This document shows positions 24,666 through 32,906 of a stretch of DNA of 64,000 nucleotides, in pieces. The notes under the pieces were generated by a model. That model had not been told where the DNA came from. It searched no databases and saw only the letters and a list, made by a program, of their open reading frames with translations. Source of the stretch: Acidobacteriota bacterium (GTDB taxonomy: Bacteria; Acidobacteriota; Terriglobia; Terriglobales; Acidobacteriaceae); contig PJLO01000005.1 of NCBI GenBank assembly GCA_003010405.1, positions 181,810 to 245,809 on the forward strand. The letters run 5' to 3'. A program made the translations under genes and the position numbers. The stretch's first letter is position 1, and each line of letters begins with the position of its first letter.

Positions 24666-25289
24666 TTATTTTCTAGATTTCGATTTTGCCCTGACGGGAG
24701 CTGGTCCCAGCGTGGACTGCACTTGTTCAATGGTTTCGAAGAGCTTGCTCTGATCCTGCAGTTCCACATAAGGCTTCTGTTTTGAATCGCTCACAATGTA
24801 GATCGTCGGAGTCTGGTGGACACCCAGCCCCTTTCCGATTTCAGCGTCGGCCATAACCTTGCTCCTCAGTGCTCCAGTGGGATCGTAAAAGGAGGGCACT
24901 GCGGTATGGTGTTCAGCGGCAAACCTGTCCGCGTATTGACGCAGGTTCGTCCTATAAATCGAACTGTGGTTGGCCAAGATGTATTGGCGGAACTCCTCGC
25001 CCAGGGCTGGCGAAATCGTATCAAAGTACCGCGCCATGATGTGCGCTTCCATGCTCCAGCTGTGACCCAGAATTGGGAAGTCGTGGCGTATCAGCGGAAT
25101 GTGGTAGTTGCGCTCTGCCTGAAGCAGCAGCGGATCAATGTGCGCGCACGAGGGGCACTGCAGATCTTCAAAAATCACGATCGCCATTCGTGCGCCCGCC
25201 GGGGGGCGCAGCGCGCTCATATCTGCCGCCCATGCTGCCGAAATCATCGTTACTGCCAATGCAAACAGCGCAAACATCTTTGTCTTCAT
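24666..25289 (-). CDS. DsbA-like thiol-disulfide oxidoreductase (CPSC), exported
   Basis: ATG 25289 begins a signal peptide (MKTKMFALFALAVTMISAAW, cut near AWA-AD), giving 207 residues. A longer in-frame open stretch upstream to 25550 has no protein character. The redox motif is CPSC at 45-48 in FEDLQCPSCAHID. The cis-proline segment is GVHQTPTIYIVSD, and the C-terminus is basic. The fold order fits DsbA/DsbG-like thioredoxins. Unlike the CPYC lipoprotein at 11704-12624, it lacks a lipobox and an extra N-terminal domain. Substrates are unknown. Confidence 0.85.
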   Translation of the reverse strand: MKTKMFALFALAVTMISAAWAADMSALRPPAGARMAIVIFEDLQCPSCAHIDPLLLQAERNYHIPLIRHDFPILGHSWSMEAHIMARYFDTISPALGEEFRQYILANHSSIYRTNLRQYADRFAAEHHTAVPSFYDPTGALRSKVMADAEIGKGLGVHQTPTIYIVSDSKQKPYVELQDQSKLFETIEQVQSTLGPAPVRAKSKSRK

Positions 25290-25685
25290 CGTCTTCACGT
25301 CCTTGGTTGTGTCCGTGTGCTCCCGCGCACGCTTGCGCTCACTAGCGCCCTGCCACTCCTTGCTCGTCTCGAACAGCGTTGTGCGCGCCACTTCCGGCGC
25401 ATCGCAATTGCAACTCCACAGCAGCTCTCTGGCGCATGCAATCGACAGTTTTGCTTCTGGCCTTCCATGATAGACGAAGCCCTTACACCACGCACTCCAC
25501 TGCGTATTCCGTCCTGCTTTTGCCGCGCAGATGAGCTCGCGGTGCCGCACCTGATTTCGAACGAGCTCTCAAGCAAAAGTAATTAAGCATTTCCGGAAAA
25601 ACAGCGTCACAGAAATCTTTTCGCCCGACGCCACCCGTAGCAAAGTCTGCGTTTGCGAAACCGAGCGTACGGGTAAAATCAGAAC
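25290..25685. other. Intergenic region between the divergent DsbA-like gene and ispE
   Basis: About 400 bp without a supported gene. Both strands have open frames, but they show only shadow composition. Promoters for both flanking genes must lie here; I could not pick convincing boxes. Confidence 0.4.
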
Positions 25686-26669
25686 ATGGCTGTTACTCTT
25701 CGCTCGTTTGCAAAAATTAATATCGGATTGGCGATTGGCGCGCTGCGATCCGATCGTTTCCATGCTCTTGAAACGATTTACCAGACGCTCGCCGTTCACG
25801 ATTTCATCCGGGTCGAAGCCGGGCGCGGTAGCGGCATCGAGATTCGGTGCAAAAATCCCGCTGTTCCTTGCGATGAGAGCAATACCTGCTTTCGAGTTGC
25901 TGACCGCATGTTGCGCCACTGGAAGTTGCGCGCCAAAGTCACGATTACGATTGAAAAAAATCTGCCCGTGCAAGGCGGCCTCGGCGCCGGGTCATCGAAT
26001 GCAGTCGCTGCGATGATTGGGCTGGAGCGCGAATTGAAAGAGCTGCTTCCTGCAGAAGATCGCCTTCGTATTGCTGCCGAGGTCGGTTCGGACCTGCCCC
26101 TGTTTTTGCTGGGCGGAACCGTGCTCGGAATTGGTCGGGGCGAACAGGTGTATCCACTTGCGGACCTGCCGCCGATCCCCTGTGTGCTGGTCACGCCCCC
26201 GGTGGCGGTGTCCACGCCGCAGGCTTTTCGTGATTGGGACACCTTTAAAGAGAGTGAGACCGAGATCGGGAATTTGACGCACGCCAACGGCTCCTTTAAA
26301 CTATCTAAGTTCAGCCGCTCTGCATTTGAGTGGTTGAGTCACCTGGAAGTATCCGGTGTTCCCGCCGAGAGCGACGGGGACCGGGCCGAGACTCCGCTTC
26401 TCGACTTCGTCCGAGCCGGGATAGAAAACGACTTTGAAACGGTCGTGTTTCCTCAATATCCCGAATTGCGCGAAGTGAAGCGAGTCTTGGAACGCGAAGG
26501 CGCCGATTTTGCTTCGCTTTCTGGATCAGGCTCTGCGATGTACGGTTTGTTCCGTACTCGTGAGCGCGCGGCGCAGGCGGCTGAAAGGATGAGTGCAGAA
26601 GGACTTGCATCCGTCCTGACTGAAACACTGCCGCGTCGTCAGTATCACGAGCAGATGTTTGTGAAGTAA
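25686..26669 (+). CDS. ispE: 4-diphosphocytidyl-2-C-methyl-D-erythritol kinase
   Basis: IspE phosphorylates CDP-methylerythritol in the non-mevalonate isoprenoid pathway. The 327-residue GHMP kinase shows Lys10 in RSFAKINIGLAIG, RFHALET in place of the usual GYH, the ATP loop PVQGGLGAGSSNAVA (about 94-108) and the catalytic aspartate 136 in GSDLPLF. A third GHMP motif is SLSGSGSAMYGLF near residue 279. It is 30-40 residues longer than usual because of an insertion around 185-225. It lies just upstream of tRNA-Gln and prs, a common bacterial order. Confidence 0.94.
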   Translation: MAVTLRSFAKINIGLAIGALRSDRFHALETIYQTLAVHDFIRVEAGRGSGIEIRCKNPAVPCDESNTCFRVADRMLRHWKLRAKVTITIEKNLPVQGGLGAGSSNAVAAMIGLERELKELLPAEDRLRIAAEVGSDLPLFLLGGTVLGIGRGEQVYPLADLPPIPCVLVTPPVAVSTPQAFRDWDTFKESETEIGNLTHANGSFKLSKFSRSAFEWLSHLEVSGVPAESDGDRAETPLLDFVRAGIENDFETVVFPQYPELREVKRVLEREGADFASLSGSGSAMYGLFRTRERAAQAAERMSAEGLASVLTETLPRRQYHEQMFVK

Positions 26670-26692
26670 TGATTCGGCGATTCCTTGCCTAG

Positions 26693-26766
26693 TGGGCGGT
26701 AGACTAATGGTAGGTCAAGTGCCTTTGGAGCACTTCGTCCAGGTTCGAATCCTGGCCGCCCAGCCA
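26693..26766 (+). tRNA. tRNA-Gln (anticodon TTG)
   Basis: The acceptor stem TGGGCGG (26693-26699) pairs perfectly with CCGCCCA (26756-26762), followed by discriminator G and an encoded CCA. The anticodon stem AGTGC/GCACT encloses CTTTGGA with anticodon TTG. The T-arm has CCAGG-TTCGAAT-CCTGG. The D-arm GACT...GGTC with GGTA in the loop is also present. Confidence 0.95.
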
Positions 26767-26906
26767 GACTTTCAGGTCAGGTAATGTCTTTGGCAATGCG
26801 TGGTTCCGGAAGGTAATGCCGTGAACTTCGTCACCAGAGTCATCACGAATTTTCACCTTCACGCGATTCAAGCGGGGATCAACCAGTCCCCATAGCGGAG
26901 ATAGCG

Positions 26907-27977
26907 ATGGACGCAGCAGCGAAATTGAGTACGGAAGCTACAGTAGCCGAGACGGTGCAGGCCGCCCCGGACGTGAGCGGCGCAAAAGCAGTTGAGCAGC
27001 CCAAGAGCGACAAGAAGCCGGTGCCAAGCCGCCGGGACGAAGACAAGTTGCGGATTTTTTGCGGTACAGCGAATCCTGCGCTTGCCAAAGAGGTTTGCGA
27101 CTTTCTCGGACTTCCGATGGGTCAGATTTTTCTGACTCAGTTTTCCGACGGCGAGATTTATGCGCAGGTCCTTGAGAACGTGCGCGGCGCGGATGTATTT
27201 CTCATTCAGCCGACGTGCGATCCGGTTTCGCACAACTTGATGCAGTTACTGCTGATTATCGATGCGCTTAAGCGCGCGTCGGCTCGGCGCATTACCGTGG
27301 TGATTCCGTATTTTGGATATGCCCGGCAGGACCGCAAGGACAAGCCGCGAGTGCCGATCAGCTCCAAGCTGGTTGCAGATATCTTGACCACCGCGGGTGC
27401 AAATCGTGCGCTGATGGTTGATTTGCACGCACCGCAGATCCAGGGCTTCTTCAATATTCCGGTGGATCACCTGTTTGCTTCTCCCGTGCTGGTGGATCAC
27501 TTCCGCAAGCTGAACCTGCCAAACCTGACTGTGGTATCACCTGATGCAGGCGGAGTGGAGCGGGCTCGCTTCTTTGCAAAAAAGATGGGTGCTCCAATGG
27601 CGATTGTGGACAAGCGCCGCACGGAGATCAACGTAACTGAAGTGATGAATGTGATCGGCGATGTGCGCGGACGCAGTTGTCTGATCCTTGACGACATTGT
27701 GGATACGGCTGGAACGCTGGTGAAGACCGCACAAGCGCTGCTGGACAACGGCGCGACATCGGTCTCGGCCTGCGCTTCCCACGCGGTACTTTCCGGCCCG
27801 GCATTGGAGCGTATTTCCAATTCGAATCTGAAAGAGCTGATTGTTACCAACACAATTCCGCTGAGCGAGGCGGGACAGAAGGAACCGAAGATCAAGGTGC
27901 TTTCGATCGCCGGTCTCATCGCACGTGCGATTCAGTCGATCCACGAAGAGACCTCGGTGAGTAAGCTTTTTAGCTAA
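26907..27977 (+). CDS. prs: Ribose-phosphate pyrophosphokinase (PRPP synthetase)
   Basis: Prs makes PRPP from ribose 5-phosphate and ATP for nucleotide, histidine and tryptophan synthesis. The core starts near residue 48 (LRIFCGTANPALAKEV) and has FSDGEIYAQVLENVRG, PYFGYARQDRKDKPRVPIS, MVDLHAPQIQGFF and the PRPP loop LILDDIVDTAGTL. A GGAG box lies 7 bp upstream of ATG 26907, so the extra 45 Ala/Val/Lys-rich residues at the N-terminus are probably made. Typical Prs has about 310-320 residues; this one has 356. It is followed by rplY, and later in the window by purL and purF, which use PRPP-linked chemistry. Confidence 0.95.
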   Translation: MDAAAKLSTEATVAETVQAAPDVSGAKAVEQPKSDKKPVPSRRDEDKLRIFCGTANPALAKEVCDFLGLPMGQIFLTQFSDGEIYAQVLENVRGADVFLIQPTCDPVSHNLMQLLLIIDALKRASARRITVVIPYFGYARQDRKDKPRVPISSKLVADILTTAGANRALMVDLHAPQIQGFFNIPVDHLFASPVLVDHFRKLNLPNLTVVSPDAGGVERARFFAKKMGAPMAIVDKRRTEINVTEVMNVIGDVRGRSCLILDDIVDTAGTLVKTAQALLDNGATSVSACASHAVLSGPALERISNSNLKELIVTNTIPLSEAGQKEPKIKVLSIAGLIARAIQSIHEETSVSKLFS

Positions 27978-27983
27978 GGCTTG

Positions 27984-28004
27984 GGGCGCACGCAGAGTGC
28001 GCCC
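27984..28004 (+). terminator. Hairpin between prs and rplY
   Basis: GGGCGCAC (27984-27991) and GTGCGCCC (27997-28004) form a perfect 8-bp stem with the loop GCAGA. No T-run follows, so it may tune expression of rplY rather than stop it. Confidence 0.5.
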
Positions 28005-28043
28005 GAGCTTCGATGTGAACCCAGACGTAGAAGGAACGGACTG

Positions 28044-28721
28044 ATGGCAACCGCAACTGTAACAAACACAGTGGAAGCAACGCTTCGTGAAGCTTCCGAC
28101 AAAAATGCCGCGCGCCGTCTGCGCACCACCGGAATGATTCCGGCAGTGCTGTACGGTGCCAAGAAAGACCCGCGTGCAATTGCCGTGGATCCGAAGCAGA
28201 TTTTGAGAATTCTGCACTCGGCCTCGGGTCACAACACGATTTTCGACGTCACTCTCGAAGGCGAGCAGACCAAGGCCATGGTGGTGGATTGGCAATATGA
28301 GCCGCTGAAGGGAAGCCTTTTGCACGTCGATCTGAAGCGCATCGCAATGGATCAGAAGATGCGTGTTTCGGTCCCTGTGCACGTTGAAGGCGAAGCCAAG
28401 GGCATTAAGGAAGACGGCGGCCTGCTGGATGTCGTGCTGCGTGAAATCCAGATTGAGTGCTTACCTACGGACATTCCGAGTCACATTTCCGTGGATGTGA
28501 CGAACCTGCGCCAGGGCCAGGCGATTCGTATCTCCGAATTGCCGCAGAACGACGCCGTGAAATACCTGAATGATCCGGATTCGGTAGTTGTGCATATCAC
28601 GTATGTGAGAGAAGAGGCCGCTGCACCGGCTGAGGGTGCGGCAGCAGCAGCCGAGCCTGAAGTGATTAAGAAGGGCAAGGCAGAGGCTGAGCCTGAGACG
28701 AAGGAAGCAAAGAAGAAGTAG
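28044..28721 (+). CDS. rplY: 50S ribosomal protein L25/general stress protein Ctc
   Basis: L25 binds 5S rRNA. ATG 28044 has an AAGGA box about 9 bp upstream; the open frame further left overlaps the hairpin and has no ribosome site. The 225-residue protein is the long CTC form: an N-terminal L25 domain (EASDKNAARRLRTTGMIPAV) plus a C-terminal TL5-like domain with HVEGEAKGIKEDGGLLD. It ends in a low-complexity Ala/Glu/Lys tail. It sits between prs and pth as in many bacteria. Confidence 0.94.
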   Translation: MATATVTNTVEATLREASDKNAARRLRTTGMIPAVLYGAKKDPRAIAVDPKQILRILHSASGHNTIFDVTLEGEQTKAMVVDWQYEPLKGSLLHVDLKRIAMDQKMRVSVPVHVEGEAKGIKEDGGLLDVVLREIQIECLPTDIPSHISVDVTNLRQGQAIRISELPQNDAVKYLNDPDSVVVHITYVREEAAAPAEGAAAAAEPEVIKKGKAEAEPETKEAKKK

Positions 28722-28782
28722 CTGCCATATTGGGCCATCCGGATTAGCCGAATGAGTCCATGACGAGGGGAGAGGTTGCACG

Positions 28783-29376
28783 GTGAAACTGATTGTCGGG
28801 CTCGGAAATCCGGGCATCGAATACCAGTTCACACCGCACAACATGGGGTTTCTGGCAATCGATCGCATTGCCGGGCAGTGCGGAGTAAAAATAGCGAACC
28901 GCCACTGCAAGGCAGTAACGGCAAGGGCGGTCGTTGAGGGAGAGCTGGTTCTACTAGCCAAGCCTGAAACCTACATGAACCTTAGCGGCGAATCAGTCAG
29001 GGAGTTGTTGGAGCGCTACGAAGCGGATCCGGCCAGAGACTTGATTGTGCTATGTGATGAGCTGGCACTCCCATTCGGCACCATCCGGGTTCGTGAACGC
29101 GGAAGCGCGGGCGGGCATAATGGATTGAAGTCGATCATTGCCTGCCTCGGCGGTTCCAAGGAGTTTTTGCGAGTGCGCCTTGGGGTAGGGCCGGGGTATA
29201 AGGTGACGAATGGTAAGGATTATCTGCTGTCGCCGATGCGCAAAGCGCAGCTGCCATTAGCCGATGAGGCCCTGGAAGCGAGCAGTGAAGCGGTTCGAAT
29301 GATTTTGACGCTTGGTGCGTCAGCCGCGATGAACCGGTTCAATCAGAAGGTGAACGAGGCCGGGAAAGCGGAGTAA
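28783..29376 (+). CDS. pth: Peptidyl-tRNA hydrolase
   Basis: Pth recycles peptidyl-tRNA released from stalled ribosomes. GTG 28783 follows a GAGGGGAGAGG box. The 197-residue product has IVGLGNPGIEYQFTPHNMGF with the catalytic His19, KPETYMNLSGESV, and DELALPFGTIRVRERG followed by SAGGHNGLKSI. The length is typical. It lies between rplY and rpsF. Confidence 0.95.
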   Translation: MKLIVGLGNPGIEYQFTPHNMGFLAIDRIAGQCGVKIANRHCKAVTARAVVEGELVLLAKPETYMNLSGESVRELLERYEADPARDLIVLCDELALPFGTIRVRERGSAGGHNGLKSIIACLGGSKEFLRVRLGVGPGYKVTNGKDYLLSPMRKAQLPLADEALEASSEAVRMILTLGASAAMNRFNQKVNEAGKAE

Positions 29377-29417
29377 GGATTGAGGGCAGGCGCCAGCGCA
29401 GCCCCAGGAGAGAACAG

Positions 29418-29891
29418 ATGGATCGCAAATATGAAGTGATGTTCATCCTTCGTCCAGATACAGCCGAGGAGGATATGGAGCGCCTCCTTCAGACGATGGA
29501 GACCAACGTTGCCGCGACCGGCGGTAAGGTTACCGGCTTTGAGCGCATGGGCAAGCGTCGCTTGGCTTACACGGTAAAAAAGTTCCAGGAAGGCATCTAC
29601 GTTCTGGCTTTTGTAGAAGGTCCAGGCTCGGTGCTGAAAGAGCTCGAGCGCCGTTTGCGCGTGCAGGAGCTTGTGATCAAGTTCATTACCGTGCGCACGG
29701 ACGAGGAAGAAAATCGTTTGGCAAAGGTCAAGAAGCTGCGCGACTCAAAAGTCAGAGGTCAGGGTACACAGGGCCGCGCCGCAGCCGCTCAGGCAGAGAT
29801 TGCAGCGGCAGGGCAGGAAGCCGAAACAGCTCCGGTGGCCGAGGCTGAAGCTCCGGCGAATGCGGCGGAAAATCCTCCGGCAACGGCTTAA
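29418..29891 (+). CDS. rpsF: 30S ribosomal protein S6
   Basis: S6 binds the central domain of 16S rRNA together with S18. The first 95 residues give the S6 fold (MDRKYEVMFILRPDTAEEDM, GKRRLAYTVKKFQEG). Residues from about 110 to 157 form an Ala/Glu/Pro-rich tail, longer than in most bacteria but common in acidobacteria and related phyla. It starts the rpsF-rpsR-rplI set. Confidence 0.95.
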   Translation: MDRKYEVMFILRPDTAEEDMERLLQTMETNVAATGGKVTGFERMGKRRLAYTVKKFQEGIYVLAFVEGPGSVLKELERRLRVQELVIKFITVRTDEEENRLAKVKKLRDSKVRGQGTQGRAAAAQAEIAAAGQEAETAPVAEAEAPANAAENPPATA

Positions 29892-29993
29892 TCAGGCAGT
29901 TCGTTCTGGGCCGGGCCGCGCGAATGTGTAGTTTGCGCGAAATATTTATAGCAAAAAGTGTGAGAGGCGCCTCCGGCGCTAACAAGGAGAGTT

Positions 29994-30356
29994 ATGGCAG
30001 ACGAGAGCACCAAGCAGGCAGCTCCGGACAAATCCGAAGCAGCGGCACCAGAGGGCGGACGTCCTTCGGGTGCCCGTCCATCGGGACCGCGCCAGGGCCA
30101 GGGCGGACGGCCCGGCGGCGGCCGCGACAGTGGCCGCAAATTCTTCCGGCGCAAGAAGGTCTGCAAGTTCTGCACCGAGAAGATCGACAGCATTAATTAT
30201 AAGGACGTGCGGTTGCTTTCAGGCTTTGTGGCCGAAAGCGGCAAGATCGTTCCTCGCCGCCTGACGGGCGTTTGCACGCCTCACCAGCGGCGCGTCACCG
30301 AGGCTATCAAGCAGGCACGCAATATTGCTCTGCTGCCGTTCGCGGCCGGCCACTAA
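29994..30356 (+). CDS. rpsR: 30S ribosomal protein S18
   Basis: S18 pairs with S6 on the 30S platform. The conserved core starts near residue 45 ([20 protein letters not shown]) and ends LLPFAAGH. The first 44 residues are a Gly/Pro/Arg-rich extension with [20 protein letters not shown], absent from the compact form of about 75-80 residues. An AAGGAGAG box precedes the ATG. The CKFC pair suggests a zinc-binding or C+ type S18. Confidence 0.95.
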   Translation: MADESTKQAAPDKSEAAAPEGGRPSGARPSGPRQGQGGRPGGGRDSGRKFFRRKKVCKFCTEKIDSINYKDVRLLSGFVAESGKIVPRRLTGVCTPHQRRVTEAIKQARNIALLPFAAGH

Positions 30357-30432
30357 ACTTCGCGTTGGAGCCGCACTGGAGTGCGGGACGCTGCGGTGAG
30401 ATGCAAGGCTGAGATTAGAGAGGGATTGAGTT

Positions 30433-30891
30433 ATGGAAGTCATTCTGAAAGAAGATGTAGCCAAGCTGGGCGCACGTGGCGAAGTGGTGAATGTCGCTGA
30501 AGGCTACGGCCGCAACTACCTGTTGCCGAAGAAGCTCGCAGTGGAAGCGACCAGTGCGAACAAGGCCGTAATCGAGCAGATGAAGGCCGCAGCAGTACGC
30601 AAGCTGGCTAAGGAAAAATGCGATGCAGAACTGTTGGCAAAGCAGTTCGAGGGCGTGAGCCTGCACGTTAGCCGCAAAGCTGGAGAGAACGACGCGCTGT
30701 TCGGCTCGGTTACTTCGGCAGACATTGCGCATGAACTTGAAGGGCGCGGTTTCAACATTGATCGCCGCAAGATCGAACTTGAGCAGCCGATTAAGTCGCT
30801 CGGTGAGTTCAACGTTCCGATCAAACTGCACAAAGAAGTTACCGTGCAGATAAAGGTTACGGTGACAAAGCAGGAAGAAGCCACCGCGTAA
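30433..30891 (+). CDS. rplI: 50S ribosomal protein L9
   Basis: L9 binds 23S rRNA domain V and affects frame maintenance. The 152-residue protein begins MEVILKEDVAKLGARGEVVN and has the family signature GYGRNYLLPKKLAVEAT. A long connecting helix and the C-terminal domain (ALFGSVTSADIAHEL) follow. The length is normal. It closes the rpsF-rpsR-rplI set. Confidence 0.96.
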   Translation: MEVILKEDVAKLGARGEVVNVAEGYGRNYLLPKKLAVEATSANKAVIEQMKAAAVRKLAKEKCDAELLAKQFEGVSLHVSRKAGENDALFGSVTSADIAHELEGRGFNIDRRKIELEQPIKSLGEFNVPIKLHKEVTVQIKVTVTKQEEATA

Positions 30892-30910
30892 GTTGTAAGC
30901 GATCCGCTAT

Positions 30911-30948
30911 GCAGGGGCCGGCGTCCAAGGGGCGCTGGCCCTTCTGCG
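30911..30948 (+). terminator. Terminator after rplI
   Basis: GGGCCGGCG and CGCTGGCCC form a stem with one mismatch, with an outer GCAG/CTGC pair and a short CTTCT after it. It begins 19 bp after the rplI stop and also faces the minus-strand gene that ends at 31077. Confidence 0.5.
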
Positions 30949-31076
30949 TTCAGACAGCTATCCGGGATGTGGCAATCTGACGTTGGAAACACGGAGGTTG
31001 AGCGCTACCCGGAAACTGGTGATGCGCACAGCCGGAGGCAATATCGAGCTTGAGGTTCGTACCCTGACAGAAGAAG

Positions 31077-32540
31077 CTAGCCGTCGATTGCAGTGGGCTT
31101 AGCGAGACAGACCTGGTTTCGACCGGAGGCCTTTGCATTGTAGAGTGCGATGTCGGCAGCGCGCACAATATCATCACGGGTGACGCCATTGGCTGGAAAC
31201 TCGGCTACGCCGATGCTGACGGTCACCGGGTGAGAGAGTCCGGGAAACTCAGTGTTTGCCACCGCACGGCGAAGCTTGTCGGCTACTGAGGCGGCGCTGG
31301 CTCCCTGAGTGGCGGGCAAAATTATGGAGAACTCTTCGCCGCCGTAGCGGCATACGACATCAATCTTGCGGAGCTGGTGGGTAAAGATCGAGGAAGTTGT
31401 TCGCAGCACGTCATCACCCAGCATGTGTCCGAATTTGTCGTTGATGTACTTGAAGTGATCGATGTCAATCATGAGGACACTAACGCCTCCGCCGAAGCGG
31501 GCCGCGCGGATAACCTCCTCGACAAGGCGCGAATCGAAGTAGCGCCGATTGAAAATTCCGGTCAATCCGTCACTGTATGCCAGTTGGCGAACCCGATCCA
31601 CATAGCGCGCATTCTGCGTAGCCGTGGCAATAATGTCGGCCACAGACTCGAGCGCCTGAATATCATTGGGCAGCAGCGACTTTTTGTGTCTTGTGGCGCA
31701 GATCAGCAGTCCAATTGTTCTACCAAGGGAAACCAACGGGAGACAGACCTCCTCGTGTGCCGAAGGGAAGCAGGCCGCCTCGCACTGAAAAGGGTTGCAA
31801 GCCTGCGGATTTTGTCCTCCACTAATGCACACGTGCCCCGCTGGCAAAACGTCGCCCACCTTGAGCTTCGTCTCCAGAGTGCCCTGATGGGCACGCAAAA
31901 CGAAAGCGCCATTTTCATCGGAAAGATAGATGAAAACATGTTCAACCGGAAACGACTGCGGAAGCTGAACGCAGAGGTGGTCGAGCAGTTCCCTGAAATC
32001 GAGTTCTACCGTTGTGCGCTTGGCGATTGCGTTTATAGCCTCTAGTTGCGCGGCACGCCGCTGCAGCATGGAGTAGAGCTTGGCATTCTGCAAACCGATG
32101 GAGGCCTGGGTCGCAAAGAGAGTGAGCAGGTCTACCGTCTCGTTGTCAAAAAAATCCAGGACATCGCTCTGGCAGTCGAGAACACCGACCACTTCATCGC
32201 GCACCATGAGCGGAATCGCCAGTTCCGAGCGAGTGCTGCCGGACCGGGCGATATAACGCGGATCGATGGTCACGTCAGGGGAATAGATCGGACGCCGCGC
32301 CTTGGCGGCGGTTCCCGTAATGCCCTTTCCAAATGGTATGGAAAAGTTTTCAAGTACAGAGGCATGGCCGAAATGAGCCCGGACAAACAACTCTCGAGAG
32401 ACTTCGTTCAGCAGCAGAATGCTCCCATTTTGCAGGTGGAAATAGTCCTTTACGATGGCGAGAACGTGATTCAGGACCTCGTCCAAATCGAAGGTGGACA
32501 GTACCGCCTGACTGGCGTCGTAAAGGATGGCAACCCGCTG
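31077..32540 (-). CDS. GAF-GAF-GGDEF diguanylate cyclase
   Basis: This predicted enzyme makes cyclic di-GMP from GTP. It has two N-terminal GAF domains (about 10-160 and 175-310) that may sense a small molecule or redox signal; the second has several cysteines. The C-terminal GGDEF domain has an intact active site, RYGGEEF. The inhibitory I-site RKID lies exactly five residues before GGEEF, so product inhibition is likely. ATG 32540 (MQRVAILYDASQAVLSTFDL) is used; a TTG 11 codons upstream is possible. Output is probably motility or biofilm-related, which fits the polysaccharide locus at 44-59 kb, but that link is inferred. Confidence 0.9.
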   Translation of the reverse strand, partial: QRVAILYDASQAVLSTFDLDEVLNHVLAIVKDYFHLQNGSILLLNEVSRELFVRAHFGHASVLENFSIPFGKGITGTAAKARRPIYSPDVTIDPRYIARSGSTRSELAIPLMVRDEVVGVLDCQSDVLDFFDNETVDLLTLFATQASIGLQNAKLYSMLQRRAAQLEAINAIAKRTTVELDFRELLDHLCVQLPQSFPVEHVFIYLSDENGAFVLRAHQGTLETKLKVGDVLPAGHVCISGGQNPQACNPFQCEAACFPSAHEEVCLPLVSLGRTIGLLICATRHKKSLLPNDIQALESVADIIATATQNARYVDRVRQLAYSDGLTGIFNRRYFDSRLVEEVIRAARFGGGVSVLMIDIDHFKYINDKFGHMLGDDVLRTTSSIFTHQLRKIDVVCRYGGEEFSIILPATQGASAASVADKLRRAVANTEFPGLSHPVTVSIGVAEFPANGVTRDDIVRAADIALYNAKASGRNQVCLAKPTAIDG

Positions 32541-32613
32541 CATGACGAACCCATGAACAGTGATGTAGGGCAAAAAAACTACCCAATATTACATTAGTAC
32601 ATGACTGTCCGGA

Positions 32614-32823
32614 TTAGCGCGGGTCGCGCGATGGTTTTTTGCGGCGGTACCAAAATTTCAAAACACCCAATACGACGAGGCAAAACCAGAAGTCCACTAC
32701 CAGTCCCAGATCCAGGCCGGCGGTGTTATGTCGAGCGGCTACAGGAAGAAAGCCTGAGCAGGCAAAGTAGAGGGCATTGCCGATCAACACTGCTGCCAGC
32801 GCCCTCCAGAAATTTCCGGCCAC
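32614..32823 (-). CDS. Small membrane protein, two helices, unknown function
   Basis: The 69-residue product starts at GTG and has two clear hydrophobic segments (about 8-30 and 37-57), ending in a basic WYRRKKPSRDPR tail. Charge and hydropathy look like a true small inner-membrane protein, not a shadow. It is 73 bp upstream of the GGDEF gene on the same strand and divergent from recG, whose long upstream open frame is therefore not coding there. I do not recognise a named family. Confidence 0.55.
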   Translation of the reverse strand: MAGNFWRALAAVLIGNALYFACSGFLPVAARHNTAGLDLGLVVDFWFCLVVLGVLKFWYRRKKPSRDPR

Positions 32824-32906
32824 CGATACTTGGACACAGCCTGCAAAGGAAAAGTTGGCAGCGGTTCGTAGCCGGGGCAGGGCTCCCCATTCCGAAATGC
32901 GGTAGT

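Noticed and set aside
25290..25550. N-terminal extension of the CPSC DsbA-like protein
   Set aside because: The signal peptide begins at 25289; the extension is Cys/Arg-rich and would hide it.
32601..32906. N-terminal extension of recG
   Set aside because: It is antisense to a likely small membrane-protein gene, basic and without the RecG N-terminal pattern; the wedge domain starts after 32907.
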